Assembly (NCBI GenBank): GCA_902489645.1 | Contig: CABUAW010000081.1 | Location: forward strand, 1 to 9,366 | Origin: an uncultured Lachnospiraceae bacterium | GTDB lineage: Bacteria > Bacillota > Clostridia > Lachnospirales > Lachnospiraceae | DNA length: 9,366 nt | Reading direction: 5' to 3' | Part shown: positions 1 through 6,253 of the stretch, piece after piece | How the letters are laid out: each line of letters opens with the position of its first letter | Position numbering within the stretch: position 1 is the first letter of the stretch | The notes under the pieces: generated by a model | Seen by the model: only the letters and a program-made list of their open reading frames with translations | Told to the model about the DNA's origin: nothing | Database searches by the model: none | Translations under genes and position numbers: made by a program

Positions 1-693
1 CATCCGCCAGAATTCATCTCCGGTGAAGCTGTCCACAAGCCGTCCGTCTTTAATATATATACTCCGGTCAACCAGACCTTTCAGAAAATACAGCCGATGT
101 TCCGCTATGACGACCGTATGGCCCCGGCGCTTTAACAATGCAATTTGTTCCCGCAATCGCTCTATCGCCGTCTCATCCAGATTCGCCGTCGGTTCGTCCA
201 ATACAAAGACCGCAGGGTTCATGGCATAAACACTGGCAAAAGCCAGCGTCTGTTTTTCACCGCCGGAAAGGGAGAATATACTCCGGTGCATTAATTTTTG
301 AATGTGAAGCCGCTCAATGACCGCAGCCAGCCGTTCTTCCATCTTTTCCGGCGCCATTCCTTCATTTTCCAGTCCAAAGGCCAACTCACTGTCCGTATCC
401 AGATTAAAAAACTGACTTTTAGGATTCTGAAATACCGAGCCGGCATACCTGGCCAGCACATACAGTTCTGTACTCGCTACCTTCTGGCCTTCAACCTCAA
501 CCTCTCCGCAAAGTGTGCATTTTTCCGTGAAATGGGGAATCAGCCCATTGATTAATTTCGTCACCGTTGTTTTTCCGCAACCGCTTTCTCCGCAGAGTAA
601 CAGACATTCGCCCGGAGAAATCTCAAGATTGAAATGGTGAAGCGTATTTTTTTCATTTCCGTAATCAAACGATACATTTTCAATCCGTACCAC
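1..693 (-). CDS. ECF-type ABC transporter ATP-binding protein, C-terminal part beyond the window
   Basis: This is the energising ATPase of an energy-coupling-factor importer; it hydrolyses ATP at the inner face of the membrane with the T and S components encoded just upstream. The 231 visible residues hold a full nucleotide-binding core: Walker A GESGCGKT (35-42), Q-loop glutamine (89), ABC signature LSGGE (142-146), Walker B VFVLDE (162-167) and the switch histidine (199). The frame is still open at base 1, so the C-terminus is missing. In many operons with this S-component family the ATPase is two fused ABC halves of about 480 residues or more, so a second half may follow. The start is a GTG at 693 with a GGGGGAG ribosome site about 5 bases upstream, 13 bases after the T-component stop. 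No ATG fits. Family call firm, substrate unknown. Confidence 0.93.
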   Translation of the reverse strand, partial: MVRIENVSFDYGNEKNTLHHFNLEISPGECLLLCGESGCGKTTVTKLINGLIPHFTEKCTLCGEVEVEGQKVASTELYVLARYAGSVFQNPKSQFFNLDTDSELAFGLENEGMAPEKMEERLAAVIERLHIQKLMHRSIFSLSGGEKQTLAFASVYAMNPAVFVLDEPTANLDETAIERLREQIALLKRRGHTVVIAEHRLYFLKGLVDRSIYIKDGRLVDSFTGDEFWRM

Positions 694-706
694 AATACTC
701 TCCCCC

Positions 707-1366
707 TTATATTATAAAGGCTGCCGCCATAAAAACAATGGATAAGCCTATCGAAATCCAGTCTAAAAATCCCATATGTAACCGAATCACGCTTGTCTTT
801 GGCGCCGGATTTTCAATTCCCCGCGTCACGGCCGCCGCTGACAGCTCTTCGGCTGTCTCACTGGCAGAAATCATCAACGGAACAACCAGCGCTTCCAACT
901 TCTCTATGCCCCGGACATTACGCAGGCGCATCGCGTCCCGAATGTAACCGGCCTCTTCTTTAATCGCCGGGAAATAGCGCAATGTTACCGAAATTGGAAT
1001 AATTAAATTCTGGGGCACATGGAGCTTTCGCAGCCCAACGATAAATTTTCTTAAAGATATTGTTTTCACCATTAAACAGCCAACCATGAGACACGGAAAC
1101 ATTCTGCGGGCATAATTTATAAAAATGGAAAAGCTGGTCGCTATTATTTTTGGAGACACGGGAAGCACATACCACTGTACCGCCAACACCATCCAAAAGA
1201 CCAAAAAGCATCGAATTCCCGCACCCACGCACCCACAAAGCAGCATCAAAACAAACAGTGTACTCATCCATCCCAGCTCCACCTTCAAAGAATTCTGGGT
1301 AAAGGCAACGATATTGGCCATTATGAGCAGGAAAAGTCCTGTTCTCGAATCAATACTTAACTTCAT
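707..1366 (-). CDS. ecfT: ECF transporter T component (EcfT/CbiQ-like transmembrane protein)
   Basis: This is the membrane scaffold of an ECF importer, transmitting ATPase movement to the substrate-binding S component. It has 219 residues, with hydrophobic segments in the N-terminal half (about 9-25, 34-66 and 88-102) and a C-terminal one (about 200-219). Between them is a cytoplasmic helical stretch carrying two X-R-G motifs, VRG (151-153) and TRG (181-183). These motifs are the hallmark of EcfT proteins and couple to the ATPase grooves. LRYFP (129-133) ahead of the first motif is also typical. I chose the ATG at 1366 because it lies 1 base after the S-component stop and begins with a normal EcfT N-terminus. 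An upstream extension to 1465 would lie inside the S gene. The gene is co-transcribed between the S component and the ATPase. Confidence 0.92.
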   Translation of the reverse strand: MKLSIDSRTGLFLLIMANIVAFTQNSLKVELGWMSTLFVLMLLCGCVGAGIRCFLVFWMVLAVQWYVLPVSPKIIATSFSIFINYARRMFPCLMVGCLMVKTISLRKFIVGLRKLHVPQNLIIPISVTLRYFPAIKEEAGYIRDAMRLRNVRGIEKLEALVVPLMISASETAEELSAAAVTRGIENPAPKTSVIRLHMGFLDWISIGLSIVFMAAAFII

Positions 1367-1367
1367 C

Positions 1368-1973
1368 TTACACAATCCCTGCTTTACTAAAATGCTTCTG
1401 AAACATTGCTCTGGTGATAAATGCCCCGATAATGGCCCCGATAATCGGCGCCACAAATAACACAATCAACATTTCCTGTGACGAAGCGGCTTCCAATGCA
1501 GCGACATAGTCCGCCGGCATTCCCTGTGCTGAAATCTGGGCCAAAAAGCTCTCCCGCATCAGCCATATTGGCAGCGGCGAACCGGTCATTCCCAGAGAAA
1601 AGCACACAAAAGCCAGGATATTTCCCCGAAAGCTTCCATACTTTGTCACTCCCCGGACAATCTCTCCAAGGCCGCAGGCTATCACAAAGCTGACCAAAAT
1701 AATCACCGTGAACTGTCCGGTTACAAAGTAAATCAACGCCGTAATCGCTCCCATAAGCAGAACAGCTCCCGGCTTCTGTACCTTAATGCACATAAGCATA
1801 AACGGGATGCCGGAAAACAGGGCGATAAAGGCCGGCATTAAAATCCACAGCATCGGATGAAACCCGCTAAGCAGCATAAAAATAAAATTGATAACAAAAT
1901 AAATTGCCGAGAAAATACCTATCGTAATCAGTTCTTTCCCTTTCAGCATTTTCCCATTCGTCGAATCAGACAT
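1368..1973 (-). CDS. Putative ECF transporter S component, MptD/Trep_Strep family
   Basis: This is the substrate-capturing integral membrane subunit of the ECF importer and the first gene of its operon. The 201 residues form five to six hydrophobic segments (about 15-36, 41-63, 69-85, 87-102, 117-138 and 166-187) after a short polar N-terminus. The length, the KGKELITIGIFSAIYF-type N-terminus and the Gly-Pro-rich turns fit the MptD/Trep_Strep S-component family, whose substrates are largely unassigned. The ATG at 1973 has an AAGGAGA ribosome site at 1987-1981. A GGTTAG-N6-CTAACC palindrome sits immediately upstream at 1991-2008, so expression is probably controlled by one of the neighbouring DtxR-like regulators. 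A metal, metal chelate or tetrapyrrole is a reasonable guess for the cargo, based only on that regulation. Confidence 0.85.
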   Translation of the reverse strand: MSDSTNGKMLKGKELITIGIFSAIYFVINFIFMLLSGFHPMLWILMPAFIALFSGIPFMLMCIKVQKPGAVLLMGAITALIYFVTGQFTVIILVSFVIACGLGEIVRGVTKYGSFRGNILAFVCFSLGMTGSPLPIWLMRESFLAQISAQGMPADYVAALEAASSQEMLIVLFVAPIIGAIIGAFITRAMFQKHFSKAGIV

Positions 1974-1990
1974 TTGTTTTTCTCCTTCCC

Positions 1991-2008
1991 GGTTAGTTTT
2001 TTCTAACC
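1991..2008. promoter_or_regulatory. Palindromic operator GGTTAG-N6-CTAACC upstream of the ECF operon
   Basis: A perfect 6+6 inverted repeat with a 6-base A/T spacer lies between the S-component ribosome site and the region where its promoter should be. The same palindrome with the same spacing occurs at 3908-3925 in front of the DtxR-like gene. On the minus strand the half-site reads TGAGGTTAG, close to TTAGGTTAG of the DtxR/IdeR box, although that box has a 1-base rather than a 6-base centre. It could also form a small RNA hairpin, but there is no U-tract and the site is reused elsewhere, so a protein operator is more likely. Confidence 0.7.
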
Positions 2009-2097
2009 TCAGACAAAGATATCAAAACTCACGCCGTTTGTCTGTCCCGATTCGTCTGTTTGGTCCTTATTGGACATTTATATTTAAAAGAACAAAA

Positions 2098-2149
2098 AAA
2101 GAAGGACACCGTTTCACGAAACTTCATTCGTCAAACGGCGTCCTTCTTT
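2098..2149 (-). terminator. Long hairpin terminator after the DtxR-like gene pair
   Basis: An extended inverted repeat has arms 2098-2114 and 2133-2149 (16 of 17 positions paired) and an inner ACGAA/TTCGT stem (2116-2120 and 2127-2131). Read on the minus strand the one imperfect pair is a G-U wobble, and the stem runs into a run of seven T, as expected for intrinsic termination about 20 bases past the stop at 2169. On the plus strand the pair would be A-C and no U-tract follows directly, so it mainly serves minus-strand transcripts. It separates the regulator unit from the ECF operon. Confidence 0.85.
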
Positions 2150-2168
2150 GATTTCGATTTTTTATTGT

Positions 2169-3005
2169 TTATAACCAGAACATCAACACGGCCGTACTTT
2201 CCGGCATGTGGGGCCGGCCCACACTACAGCTTACGGTCACCGGAATAATGCCACTCATTTCCCCGCCATGGCGTTTTCGAAAATGACAGGCATCCAAAGG
2301 AATCCGCAGCTGCCCATTTTTAATTTCTGCCTGATGAAGCATCCCATTCTGTTCAAATTTCAAGGATTCAAGATGGCCTGTCATGGCTTCGCCATTCACT
2401 CGGGACTGGGCGCTCATTTCGCAAATAGACAATTGGAGCCAGCTTCCCCGCTTATTATGCCTGAGAATGGCCGGACGTTCAAATCCCCGATTGGCCATAG
2501 ATACTTCAACGCCTTCCGGATGGCCGATACGAAACAACATAAATTCCACCGGATATGTCCCATACTCCAAAACCTCACTCAAAAAATTGCCGGAGGCCGA
2601 TTCTTTTTTATCTGCCGAATGTTCTCTTCGCATTTCCCTGTCGCTGCGAATCATGTTGACCAGTACATGATATTCCAGGTTTTCAATCATCCGTTTTAAA
2701 TGGGCCGGAATCTCAGTATCCGCCATACCGATATTGTGAAGATAGGCTTCCAAATCGACCATAAGCTTCTTATATCCGTCCAGCCACATTTTTCCATTCG
2801 GCGTAAATGTATAATCCTTTGTCAGCAAACCATTTTCATAACATATTTTTAAATATCTGCTGACAGAACCATGATGTACGCCGCAGATATCCGCAATCAT
2901 TGCCACATTTCCCCGCCGGTTTCCCAGCTTTTCCAATTCAATCAGATATTGAAGCTGCTGCATTGTCGGCAGATTATCCCGTTTAAAGTTATCACCCTGA
3001 GCCAT
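2169..3005 (-). CDS. DtxR/MntR-like winged-helix regulator with degraded metal site and extra C-terminal domain
   Basis: This is a putative transcription factor of 278 residues. Residues 14-75 form a winged helix-turn-helix in DtxR/MntR order, with a recognition helix near 44-60 and the TPNGK wing end at 69-72. Helices at 76-122 resemble the DtxR dimerisation domain. At the site where DtxR has C-x2-E-H and MntR E-x2-E-H, this protein has E108-x2-E111 followed by Tyr112. The helix histidine and the N-terminal Met/Asp ligand are also replaced. Metal binding may therefore be altered or lost. Residues 150-278 look beta-rich, unlike the usual SH3 domain, and resemble the C-terminus of the upstream gene product. 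I prefer ATG 3005: it has a GAGGGG ribosome site overlapping the upstream stop, whereas ATG 3035 lies inside the previous gene and lacks a site. The two genes are probably diverged paralogues co-transcribed from the promoter near 3950. Confidence 0.72.
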   Translation of the reverse strand: MAQGDNFKRDNLPTMQQLQYLIELEKLGNRRGNVAMIADICGVHHGSVSRYLKICYENGLLTKDYTFTPNGKMWLDGYKKLMVDLEAYLHNIGMADTEIPAHLKRMIENLEYHVLVNMIRSDREMRREHSADKKESASGNFLSEVLEYGTYPVEFMLFRIGHPEGVEVSMANRGFERPAILRHNKRGSWLQLSICEMSAQSRVNGEAMTGHLESLKFEQNGMLHQAEIKNGQLRIPLDACHFRKRHGGEMSGIIPVTVSCSVGRPHMPESTAVLMFWL

Positions 3006-3018
3006 CCTTTTCCCCTCT

Positions 3019-3846
3019 TCACCATATATGTACATTCAATTCCCGATAATTTTCGCTGTCGGGAAGTGTATTCTCATTGTCCGAAAATCCTATCATGCCG
3101 TAACCTTCTATGACCGCCATTCTTGAGCCAAAGGTAAAGGTCAGCACATCTGTCGGAATTTTAAATTCATCTTCGGTCTTTTGTGCCGGTTTCCAGTCAA
3201 ATTCCGCTTTGTACCAGAGATATTTTGGCGCTTCGTCACTTATTTTTCTCAGATAAAAGAAACTGTTTTCATTTCCAATTTCTAAACGGATATCATTCGA
3301 AAAAAGCCGGTACTCATCGGCCAAAACCCGGGGATATCTTTTTTCCGCCCGGTATATTCCTACGCAAAAATCATATTCTCCTTCATCATAGAAAAAACGC
3401 AGGTTCGTATTTCTCACAATGCGGTCATAGCTGTCGCCGTATTTCATAAAATCACAAATTCCATGAATAACCTCCCCGCTGACCACATGCTCCATCCGGC
3501 AGGCGTTTTCCTCAGCCAGCTCTTCATCCAGGCCGCAAATCATCTGGATAAACTGAGTCAGGTGCTGATGGCGGGCCAGACATTCGGCTCCCTGGGCCTT
3601 TCCAAACGAAGTCAATTCCAGATTGCTGTCTTTTTCCGGGGACTGTATATACCCATGCTTTACCATCTGCTTAATGATGTACGACAGCTCCCGCTTTGTC
3701 ATATCAAATTCAATGCAAATATCCGGTATTGTTATCGGCTTTCCCTCTCTCCACCAAAGATACATGGTTTCAAGAACGTCTTCCTCCCGCTCTTCCTTCG
3801 TATAAAACATATTGCAACCAATTTGACCGTTAAATGCTTCTTCCAT
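3019..3846 (-). CDS. DtxR-family metal-dependent transcriptional regulator with extra C-terminal domain
   Basis: This is probably a metal-responsive repressor of 275 residues. A winged helix (about 20-82) is followed by a helical dimerisation and metal domain in which DtxR ligands can be aligned by eye: His93 (DtxR His79) and C116-x2-E119-H120 (DtxR C102-x2-E105-H106). Asp23 sits where MntR has Asp8 and DtxR Met10. DtxR Glu83 is Thr here. The segment GLDEELAEENACRMEHVVS (105-123) is very DtxR-like. Residues 150-275 are a beta-rich domain of unknown function shared with the next gene, replacing the usual FeoA/SH3 domain. ATG 3846 has an AAAGGG site about 11 bases away; ATG 3810 is an alternative without a good site. 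An 18-bp operator covers its predicted transcription start, suggesting autoregulation. The metal could be iron or manganese; the mixed ligand set does not decide. Confidence 0.82.
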   Translation of the reverse strand: MEEAFNGQIGCNMFYTKEEREEDVLETMYLWWREGKPITIPDICIEFDMTKRELSYIIKQMVKHGYIQSPEKDSNLELTSFGKAQGAECLARHQHLTQFIQMICGLDEELAEENACRMEHVVSGEVIHGICDFMKYGDSYDRIVRNTNLRFFYDEGEYDFCVGIYRAEKRYPRVLADEYRLFSNDIRLEIGNENSFFYLRKISDEAPKYLWYKAEFDWKPAQKTEDEFKIPTDVLTFTFGSRMAVIEGYGMIGFSDNENTLPDSENYRELNVHIW

Positions 3847-3907
3847 TTGTACTATATCCCTTTCTTACCGCCAGCCTCTAATATAAATCCGGCTGTGTCC
3901 GCATATA

Positions 3908-3925
3908 GGTTAGCATCTACTAACC
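3908..3925. promoter_or_regulatory. Palindromic operator GGTTAG-N6-CTAACC upstream of the DtxR-like gene
   Basis: This is a perfect 6+6 inverted repeat with a 6-base spacer. Outside a single mismatched pair the symmetry extends by four more pairs (TAT-A outer flanks). It starts 7 bases downstream of the predicted -10 box, so it covers the expected transcription start, a position suited to repression. Half-sites and spacing are identical to those at 1991-2008. ATAGGTTAG matches 8 of 9 positions of the DtxR/IdeR half-site TTAGGTTAG. The binding protein is probably the DtxR-like product encoded just downstream, or its paralogue. Confidence 0.75.
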
Positions 3926-3932
3926 CATATAT

Positions 3933-3961
3933 AATATAGCACACACTTTTTTTATCATCAA
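3933..3961 (-). promoter_or_regulatory. Predicted sigma-A promoter of the DtxR-like gene pair
   Basis: On the minus strand a TTGATG -35 box (3961-3956) and a TATATT -10 box (3938-3933) are separated by exactly 17 bases. Transcription would start near 3926, at the edge of the GGTTAG operator, giving a leader of about 80 bases before the ATG at 3846. Confidence 0.65.
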
Positions 3962-4001
3962 TTCATCTTATTGATAATATTTCTTATTTGATTCATTTTG
4001 T

Positions 4002-4457
4002 CTATTCAATATCCAATCCTTTTGCCCTTTTTCTAACTGCGCGATATTTTTCCGGTATATCCGTTTCCGACATGTTTTTGGGAATATCACAGGTTCCGGC
4101 CGCTTTTGCTGTTTCATAATACCAACGCTTATAATCAAGTATATCCAAAGTATCCTGTACCTGCTTTAATTGCTGCAGCACAGCTTCCCGCTGCCTGTTA
4201 ATTAAGGCGAGCCTTTGGTCTATGGTGGAATCGCCTTCAATACACCAGTCAATAAAGTGTTTAATCTCTTTAATCGGCAACCCTGTTTTTTTCAGACATG
4301 TAATAAGGGACAGCCATTCAAAATCGGAATCCTGAAACATGCGGATACCGCCGCCGGAACGTTCTACAAAGGGTAAAAGTCCCTCTTTGTCATAGTATCG
4401 CAGCGTGGAAGGCGCTACGTTGAGTTTTTTTGCCATTTCTCCAACCGTATAAAACAT
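4002..4457 (-). CDS. MerR-family transcriptional regulator (AdhR/NmlR-like)
   Basis: This is a DNA-distorting activator of 151 residues that most likely controls the divergent redox operon. The N-terminus is a classic MerR winged helix (about 2-70): YTVGEMAKKLNVAPSTLRYY, then the wing with GIRMF (37-41). It is followed by a coiled-coil dimerisation helix (about 80-118). Cys54 in LITCLKK stands where aldehyde- and electrophile-sensing AdhR and NmlR proteins carry their key cysteine; Cys72 and Cys123 are also present. There is no metal-binding Cys pair of the MerR or CueR type at the C-terminus. ATG 4457 was chosen because it has an AAGGAG site 9 bases upstream and starts at the canonical family N-terminus; the frame runs open to 4553 through the promoter region. 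I see no clear terminator behind it. Confidence 0.92.
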   Translation of the reverse strand: MFYTVGEMAKKLNVAPSTLRYYDKEGLLPFVERSGGGIRMFQDSDFEWLSLITCLKKTGLPIKEIKHFIDWCIEGDSTIDQRLALINRQREAVLQQLKQVQDTLDILDYKRWYYETAKAAGTCDIPKNMSETDIPEKYRAVRKRAKGLDIE

Positions 4458-4492
4458 AGAATAAAGCTCCTTAAAATTTTTTTGAAAATCTC

Positions 4493-4523
4493 TTGACTTA
4501 AAGTTGACTTTAAGTTGTATATT
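4493..4523 (+). promoter_or_regulatory. MerR-type promoter with 19-bp spacer and palindromic operator
   Basis: A TTGACT -35 box (4493-4498) and a TATATT -10 box (4518-4523) are separated by 19 bases, longer than the sigma-A optimum and diagnostic of MerR-activated promoters. Within this stretch lies the perfect palindrome ACTTAAAGTTGACTTTAAGT (4496-4515), eight-base arms around TTGA. The arrangement matches AdhR/SoxR-like operators. It lies 64 bases before the first gene of the redox operon and 39 bases before the MerR start, so one bound protein could activate the operon and regulate itself. I see no convincing separate promoter for the MerR gene. Confidence 0.85.
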
Positions 4524-4586
4524 GTAGTTGAACTTGCAAAAGTATCTTACCAACCTACTACAAAAAAGTCAATAAGGAGAAATAAA

Positions 4587-5336
4587 ATGGCAATCAGTGA
4601 ATTTGCAAAACAGTATCACGAAAAAATGTTTCCGGACGGCACTTCCGAATTTTCAGAAACAGACCCGGAGTTTATGGAGCGGTTTGAAAACTTTGCTTTT
4701 GATGAGGTAATCAACCAGGATGATTTGGACGATAAGACCCGTTTTATGGCAATTTTAGCGGCGCTGCTTGGCTGTCAGAGCAGTGATATGTTTCGGGTGG
4801 CGCTTCCTGCGGCATTGCATTTTGGTGTGACTCCGGTGGAGGTCAAGGAAATTGTGTATCAGGCAGCGGCCTATCTCGGCATCGGCAGGGTCTACCCTTT
4901 TCTGAAAATTACCAATGACGTATTGTCGAAGGTCGGGTTCAAACTTCCCCTGCCCGGTCAAGCCACGACCACAGCAGAAAAACGCCGGGAATCCGGCACG
5001 CAGGCACAGGTGGATATTTTCGGGGAAAACATGCGGGACTTTTGGAAATCCGGCCCGGAGGAAAGCCGCCACATCAATTTGTGGCTTGCGGCGAACTGCT
5101 TCGGGGATTATTACACCCGGACAGGGCTTGACTATCAGCAGCGGGAAATGATTACCTTCTGCTTTCTGGCGGTCCAGGGCGGCTGTGAACCGCAGCTTAC
5201 CAGTCATGCCGCCGCGAACATGAAAATCGGCAATGACAAAGAGTTTCTTATCGAAGTAATTTCGCAATGTCTGCCGTATATCGGCTATCCAAGGAGCCTG
5301 AATGCCCTGCGGTGCGTCAATGAGGCGGCAAAATAA
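4587..5336 (+). CDS. Carboxymuconolactone decarboxylase-family protein with two domains
   Basis: This 249-residue protein contains two tandem carboxymuconolactone decarboxylase/AhpD-like all-helical domains, about 34-118 and 145-245, where single-domain members have 110-130 residues. Both end in the family pattern (ALHFGVTPVEVKEIVYQAA at 76-94; the second has QCLPYIGYPRSLNAL at 227-241). The AhpD C-x2-C pair is absent. Single cysteines stand at 63 (GCQSSD) and 200 (GGCEPQLTSH, with His207). It is therefore not an obvious peroxidase, and a decarboxylase, isomerase or binding role on a cyclic or electrophilic substrate is possible. It is the first gene of the MerR-controlled operon. ATG 4587 has an AAGGAGA site 6 bases upstream; the in-frame extension to 4515 would run into the promoter. 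Confidence 0.88.
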   Translation: MAISEFAKQYHEKMFPDGTSEFSETDPEFMERFENFAFDEVINQDDLDDKTRFMAILAALLGCQSSDMFRVALPAALHFGVTPVEVKEIVYQAAAYLGIGRVYPFLKITNDVLSKVGFKLPLPGQATTTAEKRRESGTQAQVDIFGENMRDFWKSGPEESRHINLWLAANCFGDYYTRTGLDYQQREMITFCFLAVQGGCEPQLTSHAAANMKIGNDKEFLIEVISQCLPYIGYPRSLNALRCVNEAAK

Positions 5337-5350
5337 GGAGGAGGATTCAA

Positions 5351-6238
5351 ATGGAATATGTAACTTTATATAACGGCGTGAAGATGCCCCAGCTTGGATA
5401 TGGCGTTTATCAGGTGACCCGGGAGGAATGTGAACGCTGTGTATTGGATGCTTTAGAAGTAGGCTACCGTTCACTGGATACCGCGCAGAGCTATTTCAAT
5501 GAGGAGCAGGTGGGAAATGCCATTGCAAAATCCGGCGTTCCCAGAGAAGAAATTTTCCTCACCACAAAGGTATGGATTGAACACTATGGCTATGAACAGG
5601 CGAAACAGTCAGTGCTGGAATCCATGGAAAAGCTCCAGACCTCTTATCTGGATTTGATTTTACTTCACCAGCCTTTTTCAGATTATTACGGCGCTTACCG
5701 GGCCTTGGAGGAATTATACAAAGAAGGAAAGGTCCGGGCAATCGGCGTTTCCAACTTCTATCCTGACCGCCTGGTAGATATTGCCTCCTTTGCAGAAATC
5801 AGGCCGATGGTGAACCAGGTGGAAACACACCCATACAATCAGCAAACACTTGCAAAGGAATATATGGATAAATACCAGGTACAAATCGAGGCATGGGCGC
5901 CCTTTGGCGAGGGCCGGGGAGGTCTGTTTGAAAATCCGGTTCTTTCCGCAATCGGAAAAAAATACGGCAAGACCACGGCACAGGTCATGCTGCGCTGGCA
6001 TTTGCAGCGGGGCGTGGTGGTCATTCCAAAGTCCACGCATAAAGAACGGATGGAAGAAAACTTCCATGTATTCGATTTTGCATTGAATGAGGAGGATATG
6101 CAGGCGATTGCCGCACTGGATAAGGCGGAAAGCTCCTTCTTCTCCCACTACGACCCGGCAATGGTGGAGTGGTTTGTGAAAATGGTAGAAGAACGCAAAA
6201 ACAATCGTGACAGCTTCAAAGAAAAGAAGAACTGGTAA
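5351..6238 (+). CDS. Aldo/keto reductase
   Basis: This is an NAD(P)H-dependent carbonyl reductase of 295 residues with a TIM-barrel fold. The catalytic tetrad is complete: Asp43 (LDTAQSY), Tyr48, Lys73 (TTKVW) and His106 (LLHQPF). GVSNF (136-140) and the cofactor loop IPKSTHKERMEEN near residue 225, which grips the NADPH 2'-phosphate in this family, are both present. Length and motifs fit the AKR5-like bacterial 2,5-diketo-gluconate or methylglyoxal reductase group, but the real substrate cannot be read from sequence. A strong AAGGAGGAGG site overlaps the previous stop, and the gap is 14 bases. It is probably the catalytic core of an aldehyde-reducing operon, which suits an AdhR-like regulator. 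Confidence 0.95.
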   Translation: MEYVTLYNGVKMPQLGYGVYQVTREECERCVLDALEVGYRSLDTAQSYFNEEQVGNAIAKSGVPREEIFLTTKVWIEHYGYEQAKQSVLESMEKLQTSYLDLILLHQPFSDYYGAYRALEELYKEGKVRAIGVSNFYPDRLVDIASFAEIRPMVNQVETHPYNQQTLAKEYMDKYQVQIEAWAPFGEGRGGLFENPVLSAIGKKYGKTTAQVMLRWHLQRGVVVIPKSTHKERMEENFHVFDFALNEEDMQAIAALDKAESSFFSHYDPAMVEWFVKMVEERKNNRDSFKEKKNW

Positions 6239-6253
6239 GAAAGGGAAATAAAA

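Noticed and set aside
1991..2008. GGTTAG hairpin as a terminator or riboswitch stem
   Set aside because: Only 6 pairs, no T-run directly after it in the minus direction, and an exact twin exists at another promoter, so a protein operator explains it better.
2208..2699. Long plus-strand open frame opposite the second DtxR-like gene
   Set aside because: It has no ribosome site, no recognisable domain and is antisense to a gene with clear domains; a shadow frame.
4755..5474. Long minus-strand frame opposite the CMD and aldo/keto reductase genes
   Set aside because: It spans the boundary of two strongly supported plus-strand genes and shows no family signature.
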